A DNA stretch of 59,495 bases from Chara braunii (GCA_003427395.1 BFEA01000615.1:524676-584170); one strand, 5' to 3'. Positions 32,880 through 46,050 are shown, counted from the first letter of the stretch. Made by a program: numbers and translations. Notes: a model not told the origin generated them from the sequence alone.

Positions 32880-33710
32880 AGAAATGAGAATTGATTAGGC
32901 AAATGAGAGAGAAATGAGAAGCTGAATCCTGTCGTATCAACGAAGAGACTGAGAAAAACCTGATCATTGGTGAACCTGAATTCTTAACCAAGCAAGAGAG
33001 GGCGTTAGTAGTTGATTTAATTAAGGAAAAACACAGCGCCTATGCCTTCAACGATGAGCAGAGGGGAAGGCTAGATGTAGACAAGATAGGGATGATCCGA
33101 ATTCACACAGTCCCGCATAGATCTGTACTCCGGTTATGACCAATTTCCAGTGTATCCGGCAGATAGGCCGATCACGGCGATGCACACTCCGAGGGGATTA
33201 ATACACATGAACTAGCCCCCCAAGGATGGACGAACGCAGTAGCCATGGTGCAAAGGAGTATGGTGAGAGTCATGCAACCAATCAGTCCACAGATTACTGA
33301 ACCATACATCGATGATCTAACTGTGAAAGGCCCTATGGTGAAAGATGAGCAAGAGGTAGCGCCTGGCATAAGGAAGTTTTGTCTGGGATTATGTCAAGGA
33401 TCTCAGGAAAGTGCTTGAATTATTACAAGAATATAATTTTATGGCTAGCGGAGCTAAGTCCAGGCATTGCATGAGTGAGGCCACTATATTGGGCTTTGTA
33501 TGCAACAAGCAGGGTCGTCGTCCGGACACCAAGAAAACAAACAAGATCCTTGAATAGCCTACGCCATTCATGAAAGTCAGCGAAGTAAGATGTTTTCTTG
33601 GAACATGCGGGTTTTGNAGAATTTTCATTGAACGGTTTGCTGCTAAGACTGAACATGTGAGGAAACTGGTTAGAAAGAATCAGGAATGAGAATGGGGAGA
33701 GAAGCAGGAA
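32880..33710 (+). pseudogene. pol: Reverse transcriptase of giant element, internally deleted
   Basis: The run-in is readable (FLTKQERALVVDLIKEKHSA, NDEQRGRLDVDKIGMIRIHT). At about 33,118 it jumps directly to DLYSGYDQF, which in element 1 lies about 95 codons further on. The fingers block holding the WIQNLQKLN motif is therefore missing. The palm is present with YIDD at 33,305-33,316. The thumb part (ATILGFVCNKQGRRPDTKKT, VSEVRCFLGTCGF) is present with stops and frameshifts. The deletion makes this copy unable to encode a normal RT. An N lies at 33,617. Confidence 0.85.
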
Positions 33711-34190
33711 CAAGTGGTGAAAAGTTTAAAGGAAGAATTTAAAGAAGGAGGTCTTGTGTTGGGGGTCCCTGATTATGAAGCTGTTACAGAAAAACCCTTT
33801 ATCATAGAGACTGATGCTGGACCCACAGCTCTAGTAGGAGTCCTAACAAGCAAATCTGATAGGGAAGGAAAGGCCTTTGCGTTTTGAAAGTCGAACCCTC
33901 AATACTACTGAGCGAAACTACTCTCCATTCAAAAAGGAAGCCTTAGCAGTGTTGCACTGCCTACATATCTTTAAGCACTATCTCTATGGGAGGAGGTTTG
34001 TCCTAAGGATAGATCCAACAGCCCTTGTATATTCCCTCAAGAATTTCGCACCCACAGATCCTACTATCGCCAGATGGCTCACGTATATCTGGATGTTCGA
34101 TTTTCAGTTGGAACATATCCAGGGAACAAAAACAGGGTTGATGGATTAAGCAGGATAGAGAGGGAAAAACCTGGGGATGAAAAGGAAGAG
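33711..34190 (+). pseudogene. RNase H domain of giant element
   Basis: LVLGVPDYEAVTEKPFIIET leads into the first catalytic site IIETDAG (about 33,806-33,826), better kept than in element 1. After a frame change, RFESRTLNTTERNYSPFKKE supplies the catalytic Glu region. FVLRIDPTALV carries the later Asp (LRID instead of LRTD). The end KNRVDGLSRIE is in yet another frame near 34,130-34,165. Activity is unlikely because of the frame breaks. Confidence 0.8.
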
Positions 34191-34650
34191 ACTCCACCAT
34201 TGGATGAATTCCTAGATGAAGATGATATGCATCTCCATGTGAATTCATGGAGACTGAGTGTTAATAATAAGGATGCAAGGAGAGGAAAGTCCATGTGGTA
34301 CACCCCAACAACTTTTGTAAAGGTCGATGGGTTGGTGTTGAAACCTTTCATTGAAGAAGACGCATGGGGAGAAAGGAATGGAGAATGGATGGAAGAATTG
34401 ACTTTGGCTGAAACCTACAGACTAACTGACGATCCAGTAACAATTGAGGCAGGAACGAAGCAGGTAGATCAGCACCTGCTGATAATGGGGAGAGTGCACT
34501 ATCTCGTCAACTCACTATTACAAGTACAGGCTAACAATAAGGAAGAGGTAGTAAAGGCAGACGAGATAGTGTTGGGGGATGATTTCGAATTTGATGAAGA
34601 GATGAAAGGAGAAGAGTTTGAACAAGGAGAGATCTCGGAGGATTTCCGGG
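34191..34650 (+). other. Acidic RNase H-integrase linker of giant element
   Basis: Part of the open frame 34,074-34,841. Acidic and helical (PPLDEFLDEDDMHLHVNSWR, later EEMKGEEFEQGEISED). It corresponds to the linker in element 1 but is longer. No domain recognised. Confidence 0.5.
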
Positions 34651-35862
34651 AAGAAGGATATGATGGGTTCCACCGAGAAATGAAACTTCTTCTCTCAGGG
34701 GATAAACGTGAAAGAGATGTTGATAAGAAAACTCTCCGTATGAGAGATCATTACTTAGTAAGGGGAGACCATCTCTTCATCAGGGACAAAAGGGAACTCC
34801 AAGGAGGGTCATTTGTGGCAGGAATCGGCAGATCGATGTGATAGCAACGCTTCATGATGGACCCGTAGGAGGTCACAGGAGTTTCATTACTACCATCAAG
34901 AAGGTGACCGAGCTGTACTTTTGGGAAGGTATGTATGGAATGATCCGAAAGTATTGCGAATCGTGCGTCCCCTGCCAAATCAGACCTCCAATCAGGTGCA
35001 AGGAACCCCTACATCCGAGATATATCAAGGATGTGGGGGCAGTGATCCATCTGGATCTCCTAGCAATGCCTTTGGGACTAGGAGGCTATAATTACATCTT
35101 TGATGCGCGGGATAATCTCACGGGATTTGTTGATGGAAAGGTCATCCGAACCAAGACAGGAGCAGTCTTGACAGAGTGCATCAAAGAGTATTACCTCCGA
35201 TATCCTTTCGGGGTAGAATTCACGATGGACAGGGGATCTGAGTTTACGTGTAGGGAAGTGAAAGAGTTGCTGGATAACCTAGGAGTTACTGCCAAATACC
35301 CGATCAGAGCACATCCGCAAGCGAACGCACTGGTTGAAAGAGGGCAGAGTACGATCACCAATTTGTTGGCGAAGTGGACAGCAGGGAAGCCAAACCTGTG
35401 GCCCAAGTTCCTAAGAACGGTGTTTTTGTCGAGAACATCACAGTCAAGAGAACCACAGGTTATGCCCCTCCAACCCTGTGGTATGGAAGGCATGCCACGT
35501 TTCCTATAGAGAGTTTCTTAAAGACGTGGTGAAGGCAGGATCTCGAGAATGATATGCCTCTGAAGGAATTGTTTGACATCAGGGCGAGGCAGGTCAGTAT
35601 TACTGAAGAACGGATACAGGAAGTAGTAGGGAGAGTGGCTGACAGTCGTGGAAGGGACAAAGAAAGGTGGGATAGATCTTCGCGCGTAAGGGATGAACCA
35701 TTGGAGGTTGGAGAGATAGTACTGNTGTATGACTTCTCACTCGAGAAGCAATGGTCGACGAAGCTAGACAAGAGATGGTTGGGACCCTTCAGAGTCAGAC
35801 GCAGAGGGAATTATGGAGCTTATGAACTGGAAGAGATGGATGGAACACCAAGGAAAGACTGA
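34651..35862 (+). pseudogene. Integrase of giant element
   Basis: HHCC zinc-binding domain: LHDGPVGGHRSF then YCESCVPCQI. The catalytic triad is complete: Asp in HLDLLAMP (35,054), Asp in TMDRGSEFT (35,228) and Glu in ALVERGQS (35,336), the last two 36 codons apart (D,D-35-E). A frameshift near 34,838 splits the N-terminus and another near 35,430 garbles the core end. The C-terminal frame 35,554-35,862 holds the GPY/F-like module (DKRWLGPFRVRRRGNYGAYE). The core is the best-preserved catalytic domain of the element. No chromodomain recognised. One N at 35,725. Confidence 0.87.
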
Positions 35863-36059
35863 ATTTCCGGATCTAGGTTGAAGAAGTTCAAAATGAGGCA
35901 AGAGGTGAGATGAAAGAAAGGCCTGATGATCTTGTGGAGCCTTTGCTGTGGCATTTCTTTTGCGAACAGTCGGTTGTTAACCAGCTGCTGACTTTTTCCT
36001 TTATTTGTCACTCCCTTTCCTTTTCTGTGTGCAGGCGTGACCCAGGAAAACAGGCAGCC

Positions 36060-38552
36060 ATGGCACAGAAGGGAGGGATGGCGGGTCCTTCCAGGATAAT
36101 TCCTGGAAGAGAAGGGCAAAAAAAGATGCAGTTGGTAACGAAGGACTCCAAAGGAATGNCTGTCTACAAGGAAGGGGACAATCTGAGGATCTTCCTGAGA
36201 GAATTTGAGGAGCATGCCTTCAAAAGAGAGTGGAGTATTCGGACAATGCTCGAACAGGTGGCAGGACTGGGGGAGTGCAATGAAGTTATAAATGAGATTG
36301 CCTTGGAATGTCTGGGATGGTTGGATCTCAAGGCTGGTATGTGGGCGAAATATGGGGGCTTGGCAAGGGATGACATCGAAGATGACATCATTTTCGATGA
36401 CACAAACTTGGAAGATTTTGAGGACAGCATCAACCTTTGTTCAGAGAAAATGAGGTGGGGTGATCGAAAGATGATGGAGCAAGTGATGAGGAGGATAGCA
36501 CCAAGGGAGTATGAGGCGGTGAAGAGGATCAAGGAGGAGTCAGACACCTGGGAGAGAAGGTTAACCGACCCCCCATTTTTCAGGTCAATTTATAAGAAAA
36601 CCATAAGGCCATTTCAAGCAAACTCCACACCAATGTATAGAGTGCACTTCTTCCTAACATATTTTTTAAAAAAACCAAAAAAATAAAAATAAAAACATAT
36701 AAAACAACAACCCAAAAGTGCATTTTCAGGCAATTTTGGCATGAAACACGTCATCCAAATTTCAAGATTTACAGGCTCCCGACAGCACAAATTCTAATAA
36801 CCCAAATAATATCAAATTTGGCAGACAACAACCTTAAACCAAAACAAAAACAGGCAAAAAAACAAAAAATCAAAAAAACAAAAATTTGACCCCCAAACCC
36901 TAATTTCAGTTTTGGTCCCATTAGTCAGGAGCTGAAAATGGAGGTCCCCGTTAACCATGTGTGACACCAGGGGGAGCTTCCTTGTCAAGATGAGAAAGGC
37001 CTATCCCTTGGAGGTGCGGAAACACAAAAAGAAACTATTACTTCAGGAGCAAGGATTGTGGATTGGCAAGAAGGGTGAGAGAATAGAAAGGAGAGCTCAA
37101 AAGGAAGATAGGGGAAATATCGCAGCTCCTCTGCANGGGAATGATGAGGACAGAGCTCAAGGTGGAAATGACTCAATAAAAGGAGACAAGACACAAATGG
37201 AGGAGCATGATGGTAAGGAAGTGGAAGGCAAAGGCAAGGCAGGAGAGGTGAAAAAGGAAAACGAGAAGGTGAAGGGAAAGGAGAAGGACAGTGACGAGAA
37301 TGAAATGGCAGGACCTTCTGGAACTGCAGAAGAACCTACTTCCAATGAGCCTCCTAAGGAACGAGGCACAAGGAGATGGACAGAGGAAAAGAGGCAGAGA
37401 AAAGAAAAAGAAAACAGGGAATGGAGGAATTGGGTTGTGACCTCGTTAAGAGAAAATGAGTTGCCTTCAGACACACACTGGAGCTCGAAGTTGGAAAGAA
37501 AGATAATCTCTGAAACCGTAATCAGCTCCAAGCTAGCAAATGATATGGGCAGATTGATCCGGTTGAATAAGCTACTCAGGGACGATTGTGAATGGATCCT
37601 TGAGGGGGAAGCAGAAGTAGACAGCAGGTTGAGAAAAGTGGTGGAAGAAAAAAAAAAGGAATTAGCAGTTCACATTCAGGGACTTCGGGACAGGATGAAG
37701 GAAAAAACAGAATTATTCACACAGGGAGTAGCAAGTCATGTCCCTGACATCCTAAAGGAATTTAGAGGTTGAGGGCAAGAGAAGAAAAAAGGGACCTGCA
37801 GTGGGCAAAGGTGGAAAAAGAGATGGAAAGTTTGAAGACAAAAATGAAAAAGGCAAGGATTGAACGAGGAAAGTTGGAATTGAAGGTGAAGGCACTAAGC
37901 ATTGCTCTTAAAAATAAGAGTAAAGAGGCGGAGACAGAAAGGATGGAGAAAGAAAAGTTGAAAAAAGAAATTGGAAAATTGGAGACAAAGGTCAGTGAAC
38001 AAAGAAAGACAATTGAAGAAAGCGAAAGGAAGCTGGAAAATGAGAAGGGGGAGAAGGTGGAAGAAGCCTTGGAAAAGCCAGCAGAAAATATTCAGACGAA
38101 CGTTGGAGTGGAGGATGTTGAGAAGAATGAGAACATGAGGAAAGACCTGAGAATAGAGAAAGTAGAGAAGAGACTTGAGAATGACAGACAGGACAAGGGA
38201 TTAGAGGTGGGAGTTGTCACCTTGCCTGAAAAGGATGCTGGGGAAACATCCCTAACTGATGGCAGAGAGGAAGAGATCCTACCTTGAGACATTGATTGGG
38301 GCAGCATCACCAGGTATCCCATCATCTGCAAAGAGGACAAAGGAAGAGGAGAAGACGTTATGTTGGTATTGCATGAAGGGAATCCACATGAGAGACGATT
38401 GTTCTGAGTTCAAGACAGATAGGGAAAAAGGGTTAGTTGATGTCGATGAGAACAACAGGCTCATCGATAAGAAGAGAAATCTGATTAAGAAATCCAAGAA
38501 AGGGTTCAGGGCCCAGTTGCATGAGCAGTTAGGGCTCACCTTACAAGGTTAG
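36060..38552 (+). pseudogene. Second gag-like ORF downstream of pol
   Basis: Starts MAQKGGMAGPSRI about 200 bp after integrase. The N-terminal part has the gag pattern VYKEGDNLRIFLREFEEHAF. A lysine/glutamate-rich middle includes a long predicted coiled coil (37,790-38,060, e.g. EMESLKTKMKKARIERGKLE). The C-terminus has a canonical zinc knuckle C-x2-C-x4-H-x4-C at 38,360-38,401 (CWYCMKGIHMRDDC). A tail like that after the gag knuckles (EKGLVDVDENNRLIDKK) follows. A MITE interrupts the frame; frameshifts occur near 37,770 and 38,260-38,285. Otherwise roughly 700 codons. It may act as an accessory capsid or RNA-binding protein. Origin by gag duplication is inferred. Confidence 0.7.
36567..36949. 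mobile_element. MITE inserted in the second gag-like ORF
   Basis: A 383-bp non-coding, A-rich insert flanked by GTTAACC on both sides (36,560-36,566 and 36,950-36,956). Ends form an imperfect terminal inverted repeat: GACCCCCCATTTTTCAG at the left and CTGAAAATGGAGGTCCCC at the right. Removing it with one flank copy (390 bp) rejoins the two coding parts in frame. If the duplication is TTAA rather than the 7-mer, a piggyBac-type MITE is possible. Confidence 0.75.
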
Positions 38553-40307
38553 AATAAGCCAGTTCTGAAGTTCTTTCAAACGGGCATTGTACATTAGGGG
38601 TTGAGGATGAAGAAGGCAATATGGTAATCTTGATATTCTCTCTGTTTTTTTGGAGCATCTGATAGAGTGTTCTCGTCAGTTTCATTATAGAACATGTGTC
38701 TTTTACAATTGCTAGGATTAGGGGGTCATGTATATTATTCTGACTCGGCATTTTGTACTCTAGTAGTTGAGGGAAGATCAAACGCATGATTCATTTTGAG
38801 GATCCGTGCATCAGTCTGGATCAAATTTTGACATATACTTTTGTATTCAGTTGAGTTTCTCTATCCTAAGTTATTTGCGAGGTATACCTATTGGGAACTT
38901 GAACACTTTGCACTTTCACAATTGAATTGGTCCAGTGTTGGGTTTTGATTGGTGAAATGTGTATTTTGGATATGAGTGTTGTCTATGATGTCGGATCTTG
39001 AACTAGGATGCTCAGAAAAGCGCCTAAGTGTTCAAGAGTGACAAGGTGAAATGAGTTTTGCAAAAGTCGGTTTGCACCTATGATGAGTCATTTATGTTTA
39101 TTTTTGAAGCAGACCCCAAAAAGGGTATGGAAGAGTCAAAGTTATTTTGCATCTGACAAACCCTGTGAAATCAGGGAAATACATGTTATGAATGAAATTG
39201 ATGTTTTTTCTGCCTTCTGACAAGACAAGGGGTCAAACGCATACTTTATACTTTCTTTATTGATATTTTGGTTGACTTTTTGAAAAAAATCATCGAGACA
39301 TGTGCCTATCCAGCCTATGATCGAGGTCTGGTAGGCACGACCCCTAAGTGGCTCTGACGGTGCCTCTCGATCGGAGACAAGTTTTTCAATCATGATAAAT
39401 CATTCTTATTGATATTGCTTCTTTCATATTCAATTGGTTGTTCACCCATTCAAAGACAACTGACGAGGGGAGATAAAATTTATCTGGTCAAATTTGAATT
39501 TCATATGTGTATTTTTGAAATAATCATCGTTCATCCACTTATGGAGGTCAGTCTGAGGGACTAAAAATTACCAAGCCTATGGTGGAAAATTGGCATCGTT
39601 GGGACGTAACTCCCAGCGTGGGCTGCTAGCCAAGTATAACCAGGCAACGGGCCTTCCGATTACGGCCTGGGACTAAACTTGAGGGGAAAGATTCCCTAAT
39701 GATAGTATCAAGTTCAGGTAGATATCGGGGGGATCGAGAGTCAGGTTTAGATATTTGATAGGAGGCAATCATCCTGTGTTGCGTAACCAATGCAGGTACC
39801 ACCATTAAATTAACAACATGGTGGGCCACAGATCAGGCCTGATCAACCGACTGTGGTGGGTTGAGACCAAGGTTGCCGATACCCTCGCATTAGACTTCGG
39901 GTGGGACGGTAAAAACAGACTAAGGTTGGAACCCTCGTCCAAAGGATAGGATTCATTTATGATTCCTAACTCCTAGGACACTCAACGAGATCCTGGCAAT
40001 AAAGTCTAAAGTTGAGGGGAGAAGCTATCATTATCTTCCTTGGTGACCTCTGTAACTGTAGTACAGATCCAGTATCCCCGCCTTGAGTCATATGGAATAA
40101 TATTTCTTTGGTATTGCAATTGTTGGTATATAGGAGACCCAGGTTGAAATCCTGGCAGTATGGACGCACCAGGGGAGATAGTGAGGGTCTTCAAACCGCA
40201 ACTTCGGTCGGGAAATCGGATTTTGACAACTTGTCGCGTCAGAAAACCTTTGTTTGGATTTAGATTCCCTAGTGATGGGGACGTCGCTGAATGGGGTCTG
40301 GGAAGAC
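38553..40307. other. 3' untranslated region of giant element
   Basis: No supported gene. A/T-rich with T-runs. A purine-rich stretch, ATGGGGTCTGGGAAGA (40,291-40,306), lies just before the 3' LTR and is a weak polypurine-tract candidate. A short stem CCAGG/CCTGG around 40,139-40,155 resembles a tRNA T-arm but no cloverleaf is visible. Confidence 0.5.
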
Positions 40308-43013
40308 TGTTGGAGCTGATACCCTTACAAGGGTATCCGCTCATGATTTTGCGATCGACACAATGTCGACACCAACTGTTAAAATGGAGACGACTAAAAA
40401 CAGAAACTGGGGTACACCCCTCGACCATTATGGTCATGAAAGTTAGAAACCGCAAAGGCTAAAACACGGCACACGCGGACAAGTGTCAGGGGTTGAAAAT
40501 TTTGAATACTCGCAGAGCATGCAAAGACGACAGAGGTTAGTAAATGAAATGACCCCGCACGCCATTCCGGCACAAATGGAGACTGTAAAATGGTTAGTAA
40601 GTAAGACCTCCGACCACTAAGGACGGAGGGTTAGTTAAAACGGAAAAGATCGCGTGGGACGTGGCGACGATTTTCCTCAGTCAAGCTAACGATTGGGGAA
40701 GTATGACCATTTCAGCTCAAGTCCGCAGACGTCGAGCATATCGAAAAAAGCCGGGCGGAAAACCACTCCTCGCAGGATAAAATAAAGGTAAAACTTAGTA
40801 AAAGTCCCGACCATGTAGTCGAGGCAACTAGACAAAGGGGGCCTAACCTGCTGTAAAAGACTGCAATGGCCAACAGCGGCTTGGGTTTCCCCTCACGGTA
40901 GGCCGTAGGCCTTATGGACTGACTAGACTAAAGCATGTACTCTACTTAGGGCAGAATAGCTCCTAGTAGAACCAAACATGGAGCTAGCCCAGTAGGTGCA
41001 GATATTGACAGATACGCAGAAAATCTCGGGATCGAGTCCGACCTGGCTCCGGGCTAGCTCCTTTTGCTAGCTATAGGGGGCAAGGTCTACCTTTTTCGCC
41101 CGCCCTCAGACGAGCGGGGTTCGAACCCGTGACTTCAAGACTAGAACAAATAACAGTTGGACCCCGTTGAGGCAGTTGTCACAACGGGGTAGTTAGAGGT
41201 AAGTTTTTCTTTTTCGTTTTTTTTACTTTTTCTTTTATTTTTCGTTGTGTTACTAGTTTTTCNTTTTCGAACCCCGTGTTTCTTCTTCGAAAGTATCGCT
41301 GNAACTAGGGTAGGTTCATCCAAACCTAAGTCATGAAGGACTTGGCCGCCGAGAAGCTCGGCGCGACGTCGCACAGACCCGGTTCTANAGGGGGAGAGAG
41401 AGAAGGAGAGGGGAGAAAGGGGAGAGGAGTAAGAGAAGAAAAGCAACCGGGGCCAGAAGGGAGATATCACGAGTAAGCTGAAAAGCGGGGATTCACGTGA
41501 AAGAAGGAGAATGCGAGAAGAAGAAGAAGGGGAAGTGGAAGGAGATAGAAGAGGCGGAGGTACCATCGCTGATTCTCAACATTCGGCGTCGTCATCCTGC
41601 CGNTTTTGGGAAAAACAGCANCTGCTTATTGCGGCATTGCTTGAGTGTCCGCGTTCACAAAAAANNCACCCCTGATNNGGGGAAAGGGTGAGCNTGTAAG
41701 AGAAGAAGAAGAAGAGGAGGAAGAAGGAGAAAAAGAAAGAAGGAAGAAGGAAGAAGGAGGAGAGGAGAAAGAAGGAAGGAGAGAAGGGGGGGGAGGAACG
41801 AAGGAGGAAGGATACTAACCTGGCCGTGACATGCCAGTAACCTCGTAAGCCACGTGCGTCGGCCACCGGAGTTTGTCAGTCAGCAGGCTCGTCACCTTGG
41901 CATACTACTACGTGACGGAGCGGGAAAAGCATCCGACGACGGCGACATCGAGAGAACAAAAGAAAGAAAGGTGAGTCAGCTATCTTGAGGTTTACCCCCC
42001 CCGACGTTATCAACCATAAGAACATATAAGAAGAATAAACAAATAAATAAATAAATAAGCAAAGTAAATAAACTAAAACGAATGAAACTACCGCTAGAAC
42101 GTGAAAATGTACACGTGTGTGCGAGTGTGTGTGTATACATGAATGTGTGCGTGTGTACAAGTGATCGTCGGCTTGATCAGCGATACCTCCACCGGGAAGA
42201 GCAAAATCGAATGAATCTCCCGCTATATCATGTATATATACATCGCCCTTTGCTCTAGCCACTAACGCGCCTTCGATCCCGCTCGTTTTCAGAGGTGTCA
42301 TTCGTAGGTGCGTGAATGTGAGTGTGAAAGAGAGTGAGAGAGAGGTTAGTCGAGTACACACAGTGAAGGAGAGAGAGTTCTTCTTCTTCCTCTTCTCAGT
42401 CCACCATTTCCTTCTCCCCCTCGTAACATCTGACTTCACTGCATCTACAGACGACGAAAGAAAAGAGACAGAGTTTGAACGACACCAGATCCAGACTCGG
42501 CTCTTGGACTTCAGACACAGCAACGAGTGTTTGTGTGAGATTAGTGACCAAGGTTTGATGATGACGGCATTCCCATCTCTCTCTCCACCCCTCTCGTCTG
42601 ATCCTTCCTCTTCGTCTGTGCATGTCTGACAAGGCACTTTCTTCTTGCGCTGCGATATTGATCATTCGGATCATTGGCATCTAAGTCTTCCGCTACACTA
42701 TCTTGAACTTTGTATTGAGAGGTCTGTTATTGTTCTCGTTTGCGCCTTTATGGTGTACAACAGGGTGTAGGGAGAGAGAAAGAGAGAGAAAGAGAGAGGA
42801 GGACAAGAGGGATGAGAGAAGGGAGGGTTGAGCGAGACAAGATCGGGTTACTACAAACCTGTTGCACTACATGAGTGCGAAAGAGAGAAAAAGACTTACC
42901 TGATCATGGTGGTCGATGTCGCGACAGCAGGGCGACTCACTCCCCAAGTACGACACACCCTTATTCCAATCGTATCGGGCCGGAAAAATCGCTACTATAC
43001 ATTCGTTTTGTCT

Positions 43014-43015
<2 letters not shown>

Positions 43016-43074
<59 letters not shown>
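43016..43074. repeat. (ATT)n microsatellite
   Basis: Uninterrupted ATT array, counterpart of 16,858-16,917. Further arrays in this LTR lie at 45,968-46,051, 47,562-47,680 and 48,331-48,405. Confidence 0.9.
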
Positions 43075-43075
<1 letters not shown>

Positions 43076-43297
43076 TGTTGTCGTGGTTTGGAGTTCAGCC
43101 ATGACCACTAGTAGGTACGTCCGGAGGAAACAGAGAAGGATAACAAAGAAAAGGTGTGGGGATAGGTGGGAGAATGCAGAAGGAGAAAAAAGAGATAAGG
43201 AGAAGAATCAGAGAATGCACGCGAGAAGAAAGTGAGCGGAAGCAGGGGGAGATAGCGTGCGCGTGCAGGGAGAAAGCGTGCGAGGGATCGTGGCGCA

Positions 43298-43328
<31 letters not shown>

Positions 43329-44090
43329 TGAAGAAGAAGGAGGGGGAGGAGGAGTTACCTCCTTTGCAGTCGATGAAGACGATGTTCCGGGCGTGGGTTT
43401 TGGGACCTTGTACTCGAGTTACGAGGGACTCTCTGCACACGCTTTGGGTGGTTTCCAGTTTGCGAGGAAATGGCAAGTCGTTCTCTGGTGGTCGAGCGGA
43501 CATTTTTGCGGCGCCGCGCAAGCCACTGGTCCTCTCTCTTGGAGGGCTTTCACGACAACTCGCTGTCACTGCCAGCGATCGTGGTTGTCGGGGTTTTTCC
43601 ATGCCGTGGTGTTGGGTTGTGGATCGTTACGATCGCCCTCGCTCATCCCGTAAGTGTCGGGAAGAGCGGTTGCGGCTTTGTTGAAGATGTTGTCTTCGTG
43701 TCCGCACTTACAGCAGCGCGTCTCGGGTTGTGTCACGATCTCGTGAGGGGGCTCTGTGCATGTCGCTGACCAAGTAGCTTGACGGAGCCACACACTGGAC
43801 AACAGGTAAGTCGCTGACCCCGCGACTGTATTTGCGCTGCTTCCATGAACCGGATAAGCGAAATCGGATGAGTCTTCAGCTAGAGCTGGAGATACACACT
43901 GCCACCCTCGGTTGTTTGGTTGCTCGGGTGTATGTGTGTGTGTGTGTGTGAGGGAGAGAAAGAGACCTTGGCCAACAGCTAAGTCTCCAGCGTGCGACTC
44001 GCCGCGCGCTACTCGGATCGGTAGAACGAGGCAAATCAAAAAGTGGCAGTGTTTATTTCCCCGTTTCAGCGAAAGATTCATTCTGATTTG

Positions 44091-44330
44091 CTCGTCCTAT
44101 CGGTGGAATATGTATGTGTGAGACGTTCATGATTCAACCAAGGAGAGAGTCGAGAGAGAGGGGAAAGATCGCCGCGTGGGACTGTGTGAGAGAGCAAGTG
44201 TGAATGAGAGGGCGGTTATGTGAAGGGGAGAAGTAAATTGCGTGAAGGTAGGAGGAGATCCCGCAGGGAGAAAGAAAAGAAGGGTGTGAAAGAGGGAGAT
44301 GCACGGAGAAGGAAAAAGGAGAGGAGGAAG
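44091..44330. other. 240-bp segment present only in 3' LTR
   Basis: Lies between CATTCTGATTTG and GGAGGAGGGGTAAG, which are adjacent in the 5' LTR at about 17,930. G/A-rich in its right half, no clear inverted ends or target duplication. It could be a deletion from the 5' LTR rather than an insertion here. Confidence 0.7.
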
Positions 44331-45980
44331 GGAGGAGGGGTAAGTAATACTTACCTGACCACACATCCGCGCTACAAGCTTGTCGTCACCCCATACCATG
44401 AGCTCGATGTGTTACACATCATGACGAACCGCATTACGGGCCGGGGGCGCATCTAGCTACGACGAAAAACTACGGGAAAGGGCTATGAGAGCGAGACAAG
44501 TAAGTTTCCAATTCCGTGGCTTGCTCCTTGGTGCTTTTGGCAATAAGATGAGCAAGATCGAATGAATCTCCCGCTACTCTCGGGAGGTATGCACTATTGC
44601 ATAAGCCGTTGCTGATCCGCCTTCGCCACTGCTCGTCCCACTCATCATCAGAGCACCCAAGTGCATGTGCGGATGTATGTGTGTGTGAGTGTGTGATGAA
44701 GTGAGGGCACATACCTGGTATTGGCGATACCTGCACTGATTGACATCTCCATGTACTTCGTTGGTTGCAGACGTCAACAACTGCATTGTTAATTAATCGG
44801 CTAGCTGTAGTTGTATAGAAAGTAGATTGGGCACCGAGTAGGGAGAAAGGCTTGAACACATATGTTGGTAGTGGCGAGAGCAACCCCCCTTGACTTTGGC
44901 TTCAATACTATGAATCTTCATTGGTGTATTACTGGTGCGCTGTTGCTTGTTGGGCATTGTGTGACTATTTGGCTTTCAATGTGATGGTATAATCTGGATT
45001 TGACATCTCTCTACTGCTTATTTTTCCTTGCATTTATTGTTATTGATATTATTATTATTAGTAGTAGTAGTAGTAGTAATAGTAGTACTGGTAGTAGTAG
45101 GAGTGTGATGATCCTTGGGTATGTAGGGCATCTTTGTGGTGGGGATCGAGGTTGTGAATGATACGAGAGACATACCTGGTGCTTGAGGCGAACGACATTT
45201 GGCCGATATCTGCTCGTACTTCGGGAAGATGTTACCATCATCAGTGGCATTGTAGATAGGCTAGACAGGATCTGACATTTGTAGTCTGAGCACCGAGCAC
45301 GAAATGGGGTACCAAAATTAGTTATTCATTGATGATGATGATGGGGCTTGACCAGCAACTTCAATTAAGAGCTCTTGGTGTGTTTTTCTTTGGTGGAACT
45401 CGTGATGCAATTCGTTTGTTTGTTTTGAGGTTACGACTAACTGGTCTCATATGATTGATACTGATTGATTTCCGGAATTCGCTATTATTCATCTTCAGCA
45501 CAGGTCGATGAAACTTTGATGATGCAGATGACACAGCCTGTAGTTTGTTCTCCCCATCTCCCTCTATAATAGCGGTAACTGGATAGATCTGTTTTGTAAT
45601 GAGTATATATATATATATATATATTTATTTATATAGATATATTGTTATGTATGCAGGCATGTGTGTGCGTAAGGAAGAAAGGTGATGGAGAGTAGGAGAG
45701 GCAAAAAAGGGAAGCTCACACTCGTTGTTGCATTCGAGTGCACGGGCTCGCATATATCCTCACCCACTAAACAGAGGCATGAGTTCGTAGAGGGCTTGTG
45801 CGCACATGCGAATAGCACACATACGAAAAGAGAGAGAGAGAGGTACTTACCTGGGCACATTGAATCGTTGCCGCTGCGGATCGAGCGGCCAATGCCCAGA
45901 CATGACACATCCTGCTCACGTTGTGGTATCAGACTGTGGAGATAACCGTATACATCTACTGGCATTGTATTATTATTTAC

Positions 45981-46050
<70 letters not shown>

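Noticed and set aside
40120-40165. tRNA 3' half (CCAGGTTGAAATCCTGG followed by ...GCACCA)
   Set aside because: Only a T-arm-like stem is seen. No D-arm or anticodon arm was found upstream.
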